From Cerasibacillus sp036516575 (lineage in GTDB: Bacteria > Bacillota > Bacilli > Bacillales > Amphibacillaceae), in NCBI RefSeq assembly GCF_036516575.1, contig NZ_DATBTY010000073.1:186001-250000 (forward strand): a DNA stretch of 64,000 nucleotides, in the 5' to 3' direction. A program made the translations under genes and the position numbers. Shown here in pieces: positions 55,206-63,407 of this stretch. The stretch's first letter is position 1, and each line of letters starts with the position of its first letter. A model generated the notes under the pieces. It saw only the letters and a list, made by a program, of their open reading frames with translations. It was not told where the DNA came from and did not search any database.

Positions 55206-55517
55206 TTGATACAATTGATTGTTGCAGTATTACTATATTTTGTCATCTTCTTTGGTATTGCTTTTATACTAAATATGTTGCTTCGTCGTACATGGCTGAT
55301 GAGTATTCTTTATCCTGTCATTATGGTTATGATGCTTGATGGTATACCAACGACACGGTATTTTACAGCACCTTCAGAAGCATTCGCACATACATATGAC
55401 AAATTGACAAATTTATATCTCATGGATTATGTGACGTTTCTCGCTGGTTTTTTAGGAACGATTGTATCTGGCATTGTGATTAAGCTGTTAAGAAAAAGTG
55501 GTTATCAGATGTTTTAA
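55206..55517 (+). CDS. yuiB: Membrane protein YuiB
   Basis: A 103-residue protein with three membrane segments (about 2-24, 29-45 and 75-95). It matches B. subtilis YuiB in length, order and N-terminal pattern (FFGIAFILNMLLRRTWLMSILYP). TTG 55206 is preferred, behind AGGGGAA; the frame reaches 55188. Function unknown. It precedes yuiC as in B. subtilis. Confidence 0.83.
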   Translation: MIQLIVAVLLYFVIFFGIAFILNMLLRRTWLMSILYPVIMVMMLDGIPTTRYFTAPSEAFAHTYDKLTNLYLMDYVTFLAGFLGTIVSGIVIKLLRKSGYQMF

Positions 55518-55586
55518 TAAAAATATAGCTATGATGAATAAAAGTTGCTGAATTGGACATGCTGACATTCTGAAAGGGTGTTGACA

Positions 55587-56258
55587 TTGAAAATGAGCAA
55601 CTTTTTTAAATGGTTAGGTTTAAGTATTCTCTTTGTCTATGCATTAGTAACGACATTTAGTAGTATATCAAATGTGACTATGTCAGAGCTTTATTCATTC
55701 ATTAGTAATGGTGCACATGTTTTTAATGTAGATGAAAGAGAGGTATCCTTACAGCCAAAAGCGTTAAAAAAACTTAATGCACATACACGTTATATTTCTA
55801 GTGAGGAAATTGTCGGACCTGAAACATTAGAAGAAGTGATGAAAATGTCGCAGTACCCGAAAGCTTCCGTCGTTGCTACGGGCTATACAGCGGGCTATGA
55901 ATCAACTGGTAAAAATCCAGGCCATCCGGGGTATGGTATTACATTCTCCGGAGTTAAAGTCAAGCGAGATTTATATTCTACGATTGCTGCTGACTTATCA
56001 ATCTATCCGATAGGAACGATTATGTACATTCCTGATTATGGATATGGAGTCGTGGCTGATAAGGGTGGAGCCATTAAAGGAAATAAAATTGATTTATACT
56101 ATGAGACAGTAGAAGATGTGTATAGCCAATGGGGTAAGCGTGAAATCGACGTATACATTATTCAGCAGGGTGACGGAACATTGTCAGAAGCTGATTTGAA
56201 AGTATTAAATGAAAATGAGGCATTACAAGTTTTTAGAGAGCAAATGATTAAAAAATAG
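55587..56258 (+). CDS. yuiC: 3D-domain muralytic protein YuiC
   Basis: A 223-residue protein with an N-terminal membrane anchor (about 7-26) and a C-terminal 3D domain: VVATGYTAGYESTGKNPGHP, then VADKGGAIKGNKIDLYY with the conserved Asp residues. YuiC-type stationary-phase survival proteins are lytic transglycosylases that resemble resuscitation factors. TTG 55587 is preferred over TTG 55581 and ATG 55593 by spacing from GAAAGGGTG. Confidence 0.87.
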   Translation: MKMSNFFKWLGLSILFVYALVTTFSSISNVTMSELYSFISNGAHVFNVDEREVSLQPKALKKLNAHTRYISSEEIVGPETLEEVMKMSQYPKASVVATGYTAGYESTGKNPGHPGYGITFSGVKVKRDLYSTIAADLSIYPIGTIMYIPDYGYGVVADKGGAIKGNKIDLYYETVEDVYSQWGKREIDVYIIQQGDGTLSEADLKVLNENEALQVFREQMIKK

Positions 56259-56340
56259 ATTGATGTATATATGCTAGAAAGAATTCAAACAAGGGATGTC
56301 TTATTGCCTTTTCTATTATCTGTTAACACGATCTCTTACG

Positions 56341-56724
56341 AAGAGGAATCGTAGCAAGAGAACGCATTGGAGCGTTAACGTAGCCTCTCGAGATGAAAAC
56401 TCATGATGAGAGAACGCATTGGAGCGTTAACGTAGCCTCTCGAGATGAAAACTCATGATGAGAGAACGCATTGAAGCTTTAACATAGCCTCTCGCGGCGA
56501 AAATTCACGCTGAGACAACGCATTGGAGCTTCAACATAGCCACTCGAGATGAAAATTCACGCTGAGAGAACGCATTGGAGCGTCAACATAGCCTCTCGCG
56601 ATGAAAACTCATGATGAGACAACGCATTGGAGCTTCAACGTAGCCTCCTGCGGCGAAAACTCATGATGAGGCAATGCATTGAATCGTCAATGCATCCTCG
56701 TGTGTGACAAAAAAAAGCTAAGAT
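56341..56724. repeat. 52-bp tandem repeat array C
   Basis: Units with AACGCATTGGAGCGTTAACG and TAGCCTCTCG...GATGAAAACTCATGATGAGAG begin at 56361, 56413, 56465, 56517, 56569, 56621 and 56673, an exact 52-bp period over seven copies. Read on the other strand, the core CGCATTGRAGC corresponds to the core of arrays A and B. The gap 56259-56806 holds this array and a terminator, and no gene. Confidence 0.88.
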
Positions 56725-56739
56725 ATCGCATTCTATAAG

Positions 56740-56780
56740 AAACAGCGGAGAAAACTGAAATGTTTTCTCCGCTGTTTCAT
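56740..56780. terminator. Bidirectional GCGGAGA/TCTCCGC terminator
   Basis: A perfect 16-bp stem, AAACAGCGGAGAAAAC and GTTTTCTCCGCTGTTT, with a 6-base loop. It serves deoD on the minus strand and can serve yuiC. Confidence 0.85.
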
Positions 56781-56806
56781 TTAGAGGATTTTTAGCTAGC
56801 CTCCAA

Positions 56807-57514
56807 CTATTTAATGATTGTTTCTAGAGCAATTTCCATCATATCATGGAAGGATGTTTGTCTCTCTTCCGCTGTTGTCTCTTCTCCTGTAATGATATGA
56901 TCTGAAACCGTTAAAATGGATAATGCTTGACGATTAAATTTCGCTGCTAGTGTATAAAGGGCAGATGTTTCCATTTCAACTGCTAACACATTGTATGTCG
57001 CTAACAGTTCGTTTAATTCTTTCGCGTTATCACGATAGAAAGAATCGCTTGTGAAGACATTACCAACTTGGACATTTAGTCCTTTTTCTTTTGTTGTATC
57101 ATAAGCGTTTTTTAATAAATCAAAATTTGCAAGCGGTGCGTAATCAACACCATTAAAAATGAGTTTGTTTACTTGGGAATCGGTTGTTGCGCCTTGTGCA
57201 AGAATGACATCCCTTACTTGTATGTTTTCTTTAATTGCACCACATGTTCCGACACGCATAAGCTTTTTAACGTCATAGCTCTGAATCAATTCGTTAACGT
57301 AAATAGAAATGGAAGGGACGCCCATCCCTGTTCCTTGGACAGAAACGCGCTCACCCTTATACGTTCCGGTAAATCCAAGCATGCCTCTAACATCGTTATA
57401 TTGTTTAATATTCTCTAAATAAGTTTCAGCAATATATTTTGCTCGAAGTGGATCCCCTGGTAATAAGATTTTATCAGCGATTTCACCTTGGTTTGCACCA
57501 ATATGTACACTCAT
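56807..57514 (-). CDS. deoD: Purine-nucleoside phosphorylase DeoD
   Basis: A 235-residue hexameric-type PNP. The phosphate-binding RVGTCGAI, the substrate-side EMETSALY and the catalytic Asp in VSDHIITGEE are conserved. It splits purine nucleosides into base and ribose-1-phosphate. The start with MSVHIGA follows GGAGG. Single-gene unit ended by a shared hairpin. Confidence 0.95.
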   Translation of the reverse strand: MSVHIGANQGEIADKILLPGDPLRAKYIAETYLENIKQYNDVRGMLGFTGTYKGERVSVQGTGMGVPSISIYVNELIQSYDVKKLMRVGTCGAIKENIQVRDVILAQGATTDSQVNKLIFNGVDYAPLANFDLLKNAYDTTKEKGLNVQVGNVFTSDSFYRDNAKELNELLATYNVLAVEMETSALYTLAAKFNRQALSILTVSDHIITGEETTAEERQTSFHDMMEIALETIIK

Positions 57515-57730
57515 TTGCCTGCCTCCTTAATCTTCTTTATCTCAAGTAAAACGTTATCATAGTTTGCAGGGAAAACAAAGTATATTCCACAAAAAATTAA
57601 TCTTTAATAAAAAGTCACTTATGATGGTTAATTTCATGTGTCAGATAGTATATAATAAAGTTATGCGATTGAATACATATAAAAATAATCGTAATCAAAA
57701 TAGATGATTTTAAGAAAGGAAGTTATAGGG

Positions 57731-57994
57731 ATGAAAGAACAAACATTTCATATTACAGCTGAAACAGGTGTCCATGCACGCCCAGCTACATTACTTGTTA
57801 ACAAAGCAGGCCAATATGAATCTGAATTGGAAATCGAGTATAAAGATAAAAAGGTTAATCTTAAATCAATTATGGGCGTTATGTCTTTAGGTATTCCAAA
57901 AGGTTCCGACATTAAAGTGATTGCGAATGGTTCAGATGAGGAAGAGGCAATCAAGGGAATCGAAGAAGTTATTAAAGAGCATTTAGGAAAATGA
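57731..57994 (+). CDS. ptsH: Phosphocarrier protein HPr
   Basis: An 87-residue HPr. The phosphorylated His15 is present in TGVHARPAT and the regulatory Ser46 in NLKSIMGVMSLG, so it is HPr and not Crh, which has Gln at position 15. HPr passes phosphate from enzyme I to PTS permeases and, as HPr-Ser-P, assists CcpA. No ptsI follows: a terminator lies right after the stop. ATG 57731 is chosen; the frame runs back to 57704. Confidence 0.92.
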   Translation: MKEQTFHITAETGVHARPATLLVNKAGQYESELEIEYKDKKVNLKSIMGVMSLGIPKGSDIKVIANGSDEEEAIKGIEEVIKEHLGK

Positions 57995-58022
57995 AGCTAG
58001 AGGCCTTTGCCTCTAGCTTTTG
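57994..58022. terminator. Terminator of ptsH
   Basis: AAGCTAGAGGC and GCCTCTAGCTTTT, starting at the stop codon. It also ends the converging kapB. Confidence 0.8.
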
Positions 58023-58024
58023 CA

Positions 58025-58414
58025 TTAGTAGTAAATATGATAATAATTTTTTTCAAGGCTTTCAATATTTTTTAATGCCTTTTTATTATATGCCGTGTCT
58101 TCCTTCATTAATTTTTCCTTAATCATTTTTACCGCTTGTTTTAATGATTCGCCATAGTTTGGTACTTCTTCCGAAAAAGCATGGACCGCAGGCTTTTTAA
58201 TGTTCGCCTTTTCGCGATAGGCGAGTGCTTTTCGTTCATGGAAAAATACATCATCCACTTGGAACGGATTATGAATATCACCTTGCATTGGATGTTTGTG
58301 TACAGCTAGTACCTCAATAAGGTAACGATCGCCACGGTCTTCAACAATTTTACCGATATAAGTACCTGAGTTATAATGTGCACGGACGAAATCACCAGTC
58401 TGAAATGATGCCAT
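58025..58414 (-). CDS. kapB: Kinase-associated protein B (KapB)
   Basis: A 129-residue protein with the KapB barrel: FQTGDFVRAHYNSGTYIGKIVE, VLAVHKHPMQGDIHNP and FFHERKALAYREKANI. B. subtilis KapB is needed for KinB to start the sporulation phosphorelay. The B. subtilis protein was called a lipoprotein by association; no signal peptide is seen here. ATG 58414 (or 58417) follows GGGAGG. Confidence 0.88.
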   Translation of the reverse strand: MASFQTGDFVRAHYNSGTYIGKIVEDRGDRYLIEVLAVHKHPMQGDIHNPFQVDDVFFHERKALAYREKANIKKPAVHAFSEEVPNYGESLKQAVKMIKEKLMKEDTAYNKKALKNIESLEKNYYHIYY

Positions 58415-58517
58415 CATATCAACCTCCCTTATCCATTGTGGCAAAAATCATGATAATAATCGAGTGAAAAGCAGTTGTTATTTTGATATAATCAATTTAG
58501 AAGGAAGTGATTTAGCA

Positions 58518-58712
58518 ATGATGGAATTTCTTTACTTTCCTAATGATAAGTCGGAGTACATTCCAGCTATTATTACATTCGTTGTTTTTTTAATCGGTGC
58601 CATTGTGACGACACTCTATTTTATTAAAAAATCACGAAAAGAAGAAAAAGATTTTGATGAACAATATATGCGAGTCACTATTGAAAAAGATGAACAAACT
58701 TCAAAAAAATGA
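58518..58712 (+). CDS. Small single-TM protein
   Basis: A 64-residue protein: a short N-terminus, one membrane helix (about 15-35: AIITFVVFLIGAIVTTLYF) and a charged, helical cytoplasmic tail rich in Lys/Glu. AGAAGGAAGTG lies before ATG 58518. Divergent from kapB. Family not recognised. Confidence 0.65.
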   Translation: MMEFLYFPNDKSEYIPAIITFVVFLIGAIVTTLYFIKKSRKEEKDFDEQYMRVTIEKDEQTSKK

Positions 58713-58740
58713 TTCCATCTTGGAATCATTTTTTATTTTT
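58704..58740 (+). terminator. Terminator of the small TM gene
   Basis: AAAAAATGATTCCA and TGGAATCATTTTTT with a 3-base loop, overlapping the stop codon. Confidence 0.85.
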
Positions 58741-58779
58741 AGGTGAAACTAAAATAAAACAGATGAAAGGGAGCTTACT

Positions 58780-59355
58780 ATGCGTTTCATCGTTTTATTT
58801 GTAATTGGTTTTCTTACTGCTTGCTCACCCTCAATATCGTCAATAGATGTTGATATGTACAATGCTTCTGGTGATTATATGGGCAAAGTGATGTTATCAG
58901 AAGGTGAAGAAGGCGTTCTAATTAAACTGAAGGTAGAAGGCTTTACACCTGGTTTCCATGGGATACATATTCATGAATTTCCAAAGTGTGATGGTCCCGA
59001 CTTTAAATCAGCGGGAAATCATTTAAATCCAGAAGGAAAGAAGCATGGTTTATTACATCCCGATGGTTCTCATCTTGGTGATTTACCTAATGTTGAGGCA
59101 GACGGATCTGGTTTGATTGATACGGAGGTCACACTAAGTGGTGCCACGTTAAAAGAAGGAAAAACATCGTTGTTAAAGGGTGAAGGTACATCATTAATAA
59201 TTACTGAAGGAGAAGACGATGGCATGACACAGCCAAGCGGTGAATCAGGGGCGAGACTTGTTTGTGGAAAAATTATCCATCCTAAACACCAATCACCAGG
59301 GGAGTCACCATCTGACCCGACCGAAGAAGGGAAGACCGAGAAGAAAGATGAATAA
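58780..59355 (+). CDS. Cu/Zn superoxide dismutase-like lipoprotein
   Basis: A 191-residue lipoprotein: lipobox LTAC (Cys about 15), then a Cu/Zn-SOD fold. HIHEF, GNHLNP and KHGLLHPDGSHLGDLPN supply two Cu His, the bridging His and the Zn ligands. The fourth Cu ligand, normally His in VVHADEDD, is Thr/Glu here (LIITEGEDDG). The Gly-rich end with ARLVCGKI keeps the disulfide Cys. The related B. subtilis YojM also lacks Cu ligands and is not a normal dismutase. A charged tail follows. Confidence 0.87.
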   Translation: MRFIVLFVIGFLTACSPSISSIDVDMYNASGDYMGKVMLSEGEEGVLIKLKVEGFTPGFHGIHIHEFPKCDGPDFKSAGNHLNPEGKKHGLLHPDGSHLGDLPNVEADGSGLIDTEVTLSGATLKEGKTSLLKGEGTSLIITEGEDDGMTQPSGESGARLVCGKIIHPKHQSPGESPSDPTEEGKTEKKDE

Positions 59356-59400
59356 AGCGAAACAAATCGTTAGCTGATTTGCTTCGCTTAAAAGAACAGG

Positions 59401-60564
59401 TTAACGTGACTGGACAGCTGCTACAATGCGTTTCATACCTTCTTCCAGAGTTTCCCTAGGACAGGCAATGTTAATACGCATGAATTGTTCACCTTCAATA
59501 CCGTAACCAAAACCTGCATTTAATCCGACTTTAGCTTTTTCTATCATAAATTGCTGTAAAGCCTCTCCTTTCAACCCAAGGGATTGGCAGTCAACCCATA
59601 CTAGGTAGGTTCCTTCAGGGCGAATGACTCGTAAATCTGTTTCTGCTTCTAATGTTTCGATGACGTAATGAACATGCTCGGTTAAGACGTTCCTTAGTTC
59701 ATCAAGCCAGGCTTCCCCGTGTGAATAAGCTGCTTCCATCGCTAATGTACCCATCGTATTTAATAAAGAAAGTCCTTGTTTTTGAAATGATGCATCGATT
59801 TTTTCTTTTAATGATGGGTTTTCGGTGACAATATAAGAAGCTTGTAAGCCAGCTAGGTTAAATGTTTTAGAAGGTGACATACACGTAATCGTTCGCATGG
59901 ACATCTCTTTTGATAAGGAAGCAATCGGGATATGTTTATGATTCGGATAAATTAAGTCGGCGTGAATCTCATCCGAAAATAATAAAACATCATGCTTTTC
60001 ACAAAGTGTTGCTATTTTTATCAATTCATCCTGACGCCACACACGACCGACCGGGTTATGAGGTGAGCATAGAATAAATGCCTTAGCTTCTTTTAACTTC
60101 TCATCTAAATCGACAAAGTCAATATGATAAGTACCGTTTTCATAAATAAGTGGATTTTTTACAATTTCCCGGTCATGACTTTCAATCACTTGATAAAAAG
60201 GAGTATAGACTGGTGTTTGAATAAGCACTTTATCTTTAGGATTAGTCAATGCTTGAACAGCCATATGTAAACTTGTCACAACGCCAGGACTGAAGGTAAG
60301 CCAATCCGTCTGAATTCCCCATTGGTGACGTCTTTCTAACCAATTCACAATTGATTCCTTCACTTCTTGATCTATCATTGTATAACCGAAAATACCGTGT
60401 TGTATCCGCTTACTTAATGTATCTAAAACAGGCTGTGGTGCGGAAAAGTCCATATCAGCTACCCACATAGGAAGAATATCATCTGCTTGGAAGATATCTT
60501 GTAAAGCGTCCCATTTAATGGATTTCGTATTTTTACGTTGATGAATTGTGTTGAATTGTGTCAT
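59401..60564 (-). CDS. patB: PatB/MalY-type C-S lyase
   Basis: A 387-residue fold-type I PLP enzyme. The PLP Lys is in SPSKTFNLAGLQ (about 232), the Asp in FSDEIHADLIY and the Arg in RINIACPRE near the end. PatB/MalY enzymes cleave cystathionine or other S-alkyl cysteines to a thiol, pyruvate and ammonia. ATG 60564 follows AAAGGGGG; an extended frame exists upstream. Aminotransferase function cannot be excluded. Confidence 0.88.
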   Translation of the reverse strand: MTQFNTIHQRKNTKSIKWDALQDIFQADDILPMWVADMDFSAPQPVLDTLSKRIQHGIFGYTMIDQEVKESIVNWLERRHQWGIQTDWLTFSPGVVTSLHMAVQALTNPKDKVLIQTPVYTPFYQVIESHDREIVKNPLIYENGTYHIDFVDLDEKLKEAKAFILCSPHNPVGRVWRQDELIKIATLCEKHDVLLFSDEIHADLIYPNHKHIPIASLSKEMSMRTITCMSPSKTFNLAGLQASYIVTENPSLKEKIDASFQKQGLSLLNTMGTLAMEAAYSHGEAWLDELRNVLTEHVHYVIETLEAETDLRVIRPEGTYLVWVDCQSLGLKGEALQQFMIEKAKVGLNAGFGYGIEGEQFMRINIACPRETLEEGMKRIVAAVQSR

Positions 60565-60654
60565 GTAAATTCCCCCTTTGAATTGAATGATTCTATTATT
60601 ATTATATCTTATTTTGTCAAACAATTGGATGTATTAGAATAAAAGTTATAAAAA

Positions 60655-60690
60655 AAAGCAAAGCGTCTCTAACGCCTTGCTTACAGGGGG
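60655..60690 (-). terminator. Terminator of pgi
   Basis: On the minus strand AAGCAAGGCGT and ACGCTTTGCTT pair and are followed by eight T residues. Confidence 0.8.
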
Positions 60691-60760
60691 AATACGAGAA
60701 AGTCTTACATTTATATTTTACCCAATAATAAAATTAGTAAACATTTTTTTACAAAAACAT

Positions 60761-62113
60761 TTATTTTGATATTCTTTTTTCAAGTTTTGCTTTTTCAGCC
60801 TCAAATCCTGGTTTACCGAGTAGAGCGAACATGTTTTTCTTATATGCTTCAACACCAGGTTGATCAAATGGGTTTACCCCGAGTAAATAGCCACTCATAG
60901 CACATGCCTTTTCAAAGAAATAGACGAGGTAACCAAATGTATATGGTGTTAGTTCGGAAATTTCCACAACTAAATTCGGTACATTCCCATCTGTATGTGC
61001 CAGAAGTGTCCCTTCATATGCTTTATGATTAATGTCATGAATTGTTTTACCAGCGAGGTAATTAAGGCCGTCTAGATCTTGTTCATCACTTGGAACAGTG
61101 ACATCATGTTTCGGCTTGTTCACGTGTAATACGGTTTCAAATAAATCACGACGACCTTCTTGGATATATTGGCCTAAAGAATGTAAATCAGTTGTAAAAT
61201 GGGCAGATGTAGGGAATATTCCTTTTTGATCTTTACCTTCACTTTCACCGAATAACTGTTTCCACCATTCAGCGAAATAGTGTAGATGTGGTTCATAATT
61301 AACGAGCATTTCAATTGTTTTGCCTTTATTGTATAAAATATTCCTTACAGCAGCATACTGATACGCTTCGTTTTTAGCTAAAGATGGTTCTGAATAGCTT
61401 TGTCGTGCTGCAGCAGCTCCTTCCATCATTTCTTCAATGGAAATACCACTTACAGCAATAGGTAATAATCCGACAGCTGTTAATACAGAATAGCGCCCAC
61501 CAACATCATCAGGAATAACGAATGTTTCGTATCCTTCTTGAACGGCAACTGTTTTTAAAGCACCTTTTTCTCGATCCGTTGTAGCGAAAATACGATTTTT
61601 AGCTTCTTCCTTACCGTATTTTTCTTCCAGATACTTTTTAAAAATGCGAAAGGCGATAGCAGGTTCTGTTGTTGTTCCGCTTTTGGAAATGATATTGACG
61701 GAAATATCTTTACCATCAATGACATCGAATAACTCTTTTATGTAAGTTGAGCTTAAATGATGGCCAACGAATATGACCTGTGGTGCTTCCCGTTTTTCTT
61801 TCGGAAGTAGATTTTGAAAAGAGTGATTCAGCATTTCAATCGCTGCGCGTGCTCCAAGATAAGACCCACCAATGCCAATGACGAGTAAAATATCAGAGTT
61901 ATTGCGGATTTTATTAGCACTAGCCTGAATTCGTGCGAACTCTTCTTTATCATAATCCTTTGGTAAGTCAATCCATCCGAGAAAATCGTTTCCTTGTCCC
62001 GTTTTTTGATGTAATGCTTCATGAGCCGTTTGAACGGCTTCTTCTAAATAATCGATTTCATGTTGTTTTATAAAATCACTTGCTCTCTTATAAGAGAAAT
62101 GAATCTGTGCCAT
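60761..62113 (-). CDS. pgi: Glucose-6-phosphate isomerase
   Basis: A 450-residue PGI of the shorter Gram-positive class. Sugar-phosphate binding ISKSGTTTEPAIAFR (about 138), the catalytic Glu in FGESEGKDQKGIFP (about 290), and the C-terminal Lys region near PGVEAYKKNMFALLG (about 425) are conserved. It interconverts glucose-6- and fructose-6-phosphate. ATG 62113 follows AGGAGG. Confidence 0.96.
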   Translation of the reverse strand: MAQIHFSYKRASDFIKQHEIDYLEEAVQTAHEALHQKTGQGNDFLGWIDLPKDYDKEEFARIQASANKIRNNSDILLVIGIGGSYLGARAAIEMLNHSFQNLLPKEKREAPQVIFVGHHLSSTYIKELFDVIDGKDISVNIISKSGTTTEPAIAFRIFKKYLEEKYGKEEAKNRIFATTDREKGALKTVAVQEGYETFVIPDDVGGRYSVLTAVGLLPIAVSGISIEEMMEGAAAARQSYSEPSLAKNEAYQYAAVRNILYNKGKTIEMLVNYEPHLHYFAEWWKQLFGESEGKDQKGIFPTSAHFTTDLHSLGQYIQEGRRDLFETVLHVNKPKHDVTVPSDEQDLDGLNYLAGKTIHDINHKAYEGTLLAHTDGNVPNLVVEISELTPYTFGYLVYFFEKACAMSGYLLGVNPFDQPGVEAYKKNMFALLGKPGFEAEKAKLEKRISK

Positions 62114-62205
62114 GATTATGCCTCCTAGGATTTGAAAATTAAGCATGAATTACTTTAACTGTATCTAAGAAAATTAATAAAATCAAGCGAGGTTTGAAAC
62201 CTTAA

Positions 62206-62250
62206 AAAAACTTCTCTTTTCTGTCTTAATGTAGAAAAAAGAAGTTATTT
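62206..62250 (-). terminator. Terminator of yugI
   Basis: AACTTCTCTTTTCT and AGAAAAAAGAAGTT with T runs on both sides. Confidence 0.65.
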
Positions 62251-62258
62251 TAGGTACG

Positions 62259-62648
62259 TTAATTTTTATATGTTTGTTTTCTCTCTTCTGTTTGTTTAAT
62301 CCAATCTTGTAGTTTATACTTTAATGTATTGAAACCTTCACTTGGACTATCCTGTTTAGAAATAATTTGCGACTGATTTTGTTTTGGTTGTTTTTTTGGT
62401 GGTTCTTCAGTAGCACGAATAGAGAGAGAAACTTTTCCACTTTCATCATCCAGGTCGATGATTTTAACCTTAACTTCGTCATCCACGGCTAGATGGTCAT
62501 TAATATCTTTAACATACCCATGGGTAATTTCTGAGATGTGGACAAGTCCTTGGACCTTATCAGTTATCGCAACAAATGCACCGTACGGTTGTACACCAGT
62601 TACTTTTCCTTGTAAAACTTGTCCTACTTCTAGATGTCTTTCATTCAT
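62259..62648 (-). CDS. yugI: S1-domain RNA-binding protein YugI (GSP13)
   Basis: A 129-residue protein: one S1 domain (residues 6-77; VLQGKVTGVQPYGAFVAI, GLVHISEITHGYV, VKVKIIDLD) and a Lys/Gln-rich flexible tail. General stress protein 13 binds ribosomes in B. subtilis. It is followed by pgi, as in B. subtilis, with a terminator between. Confidence 0.9.
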   Translation of the reverse strand: MNERHLEVGQVLQGKVTGVQPYGAFVAITDKVQGLVHISEITHGYVKDINDHLAVDDEVKVKIIDLDDESGKVSLSIRATEEPPKKQPKQNQSQIISKQDSPSEGFNTLKYKLQDWIKQTEERKQTYKN

Positions 62649-62743
62649 AGTAACAGCTCCTTATATTTGCACATTTTTAAATTCTAACATAAAGTATTGC
62701 TCCTGGCAAAACATCTTTTAAAAATCGCAAATATATTTTAATA

Positions 62744-63292
62744 TTATTTTAATGTTGCGATTATACTGTCGAATACATCACTCCAAAATTGTTTATTTTG
62801 ATGGTAAGAGGTGGTCATTAGTTGGATTGCCTTTTTGAATTCTTGCTCATAATTGGCAGCATCTTTTGGTGGCAGAGCAGTTAAGGTTTCGTCAACAAAC
62901 TGCTGAACGGCTTCTGCTCGCGGTCCCCATTTCGCCACTTCATTTCCATCTTCATCAATAAATATAAAAATAGGGATTGACCTTGATTTACCATTCGTTA
63001 AATATTGATCCATTAATTCTAGGTTGTCATCACGATATAAGATGCGTACGTCCATATTAATCTCTTTTGCAATATGGAGTAAGATTGGTAAATTTAACAT
63101 CGCATCTCCACACCAATCTTCTGTTAAGACAATAACACGTAACTTTTTTTCCTCAATTTCCTTTAATGTTTGACGTTTATCAGGTAATTTGAAGTGATTG
63201 TAAACATGAAGAAGCTGTTCCTTATGTTTCTCCATCGATCGAATATACTCTTCTACTGGAATCCCTTTGTTATACCACTTATTTAAATCCAT
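62744..63292 (-). CDS. Thioredoxin-family protein with a WCGDA motif
   Basis: A 182-residue cytoplasmic protein. A thioredoxin fold with VLTEDWCGDAMLNLPILLHIA (about 61) has only one Cys where CxxC is usual, and SIPIFIFIDEDGNEVAKWG supplies the cis-Pro. Such single-Cys members are common in Bacillaceae and may act in bacillithiol- or disulfide-related chemistry. ATG 63292 follows AAAGGGGG. Confidence 0.8.
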   Translation of the reverse strand: MDLNKWYNKGIPVEEYIRSMEKHKEQLLHVYNHFKLPDKRQTLKEIEEKKLRVIVLTEDWCGDAMLNLPILLHIAKEINMDVRILYRDDNLELMDQYLTNGKSRSIPIFIFIDEDGNEVAKWGPRAEAVQQFVDETLTALPPKDAANYEQEFKKAIQLMTTSYHQNKQFWSDVFDSIIATLK

Positions 63293-63407
63293 GAATAAAG
63301 CCCCCTTTTGTAATATACTACTTGAAAGTTTACGTTTAATATGAGACGACGTAAACAAAAATGCTTTATCTTTTGATATGATAAAAAGATGGAAAGGGGA
63401 GAAGAAA

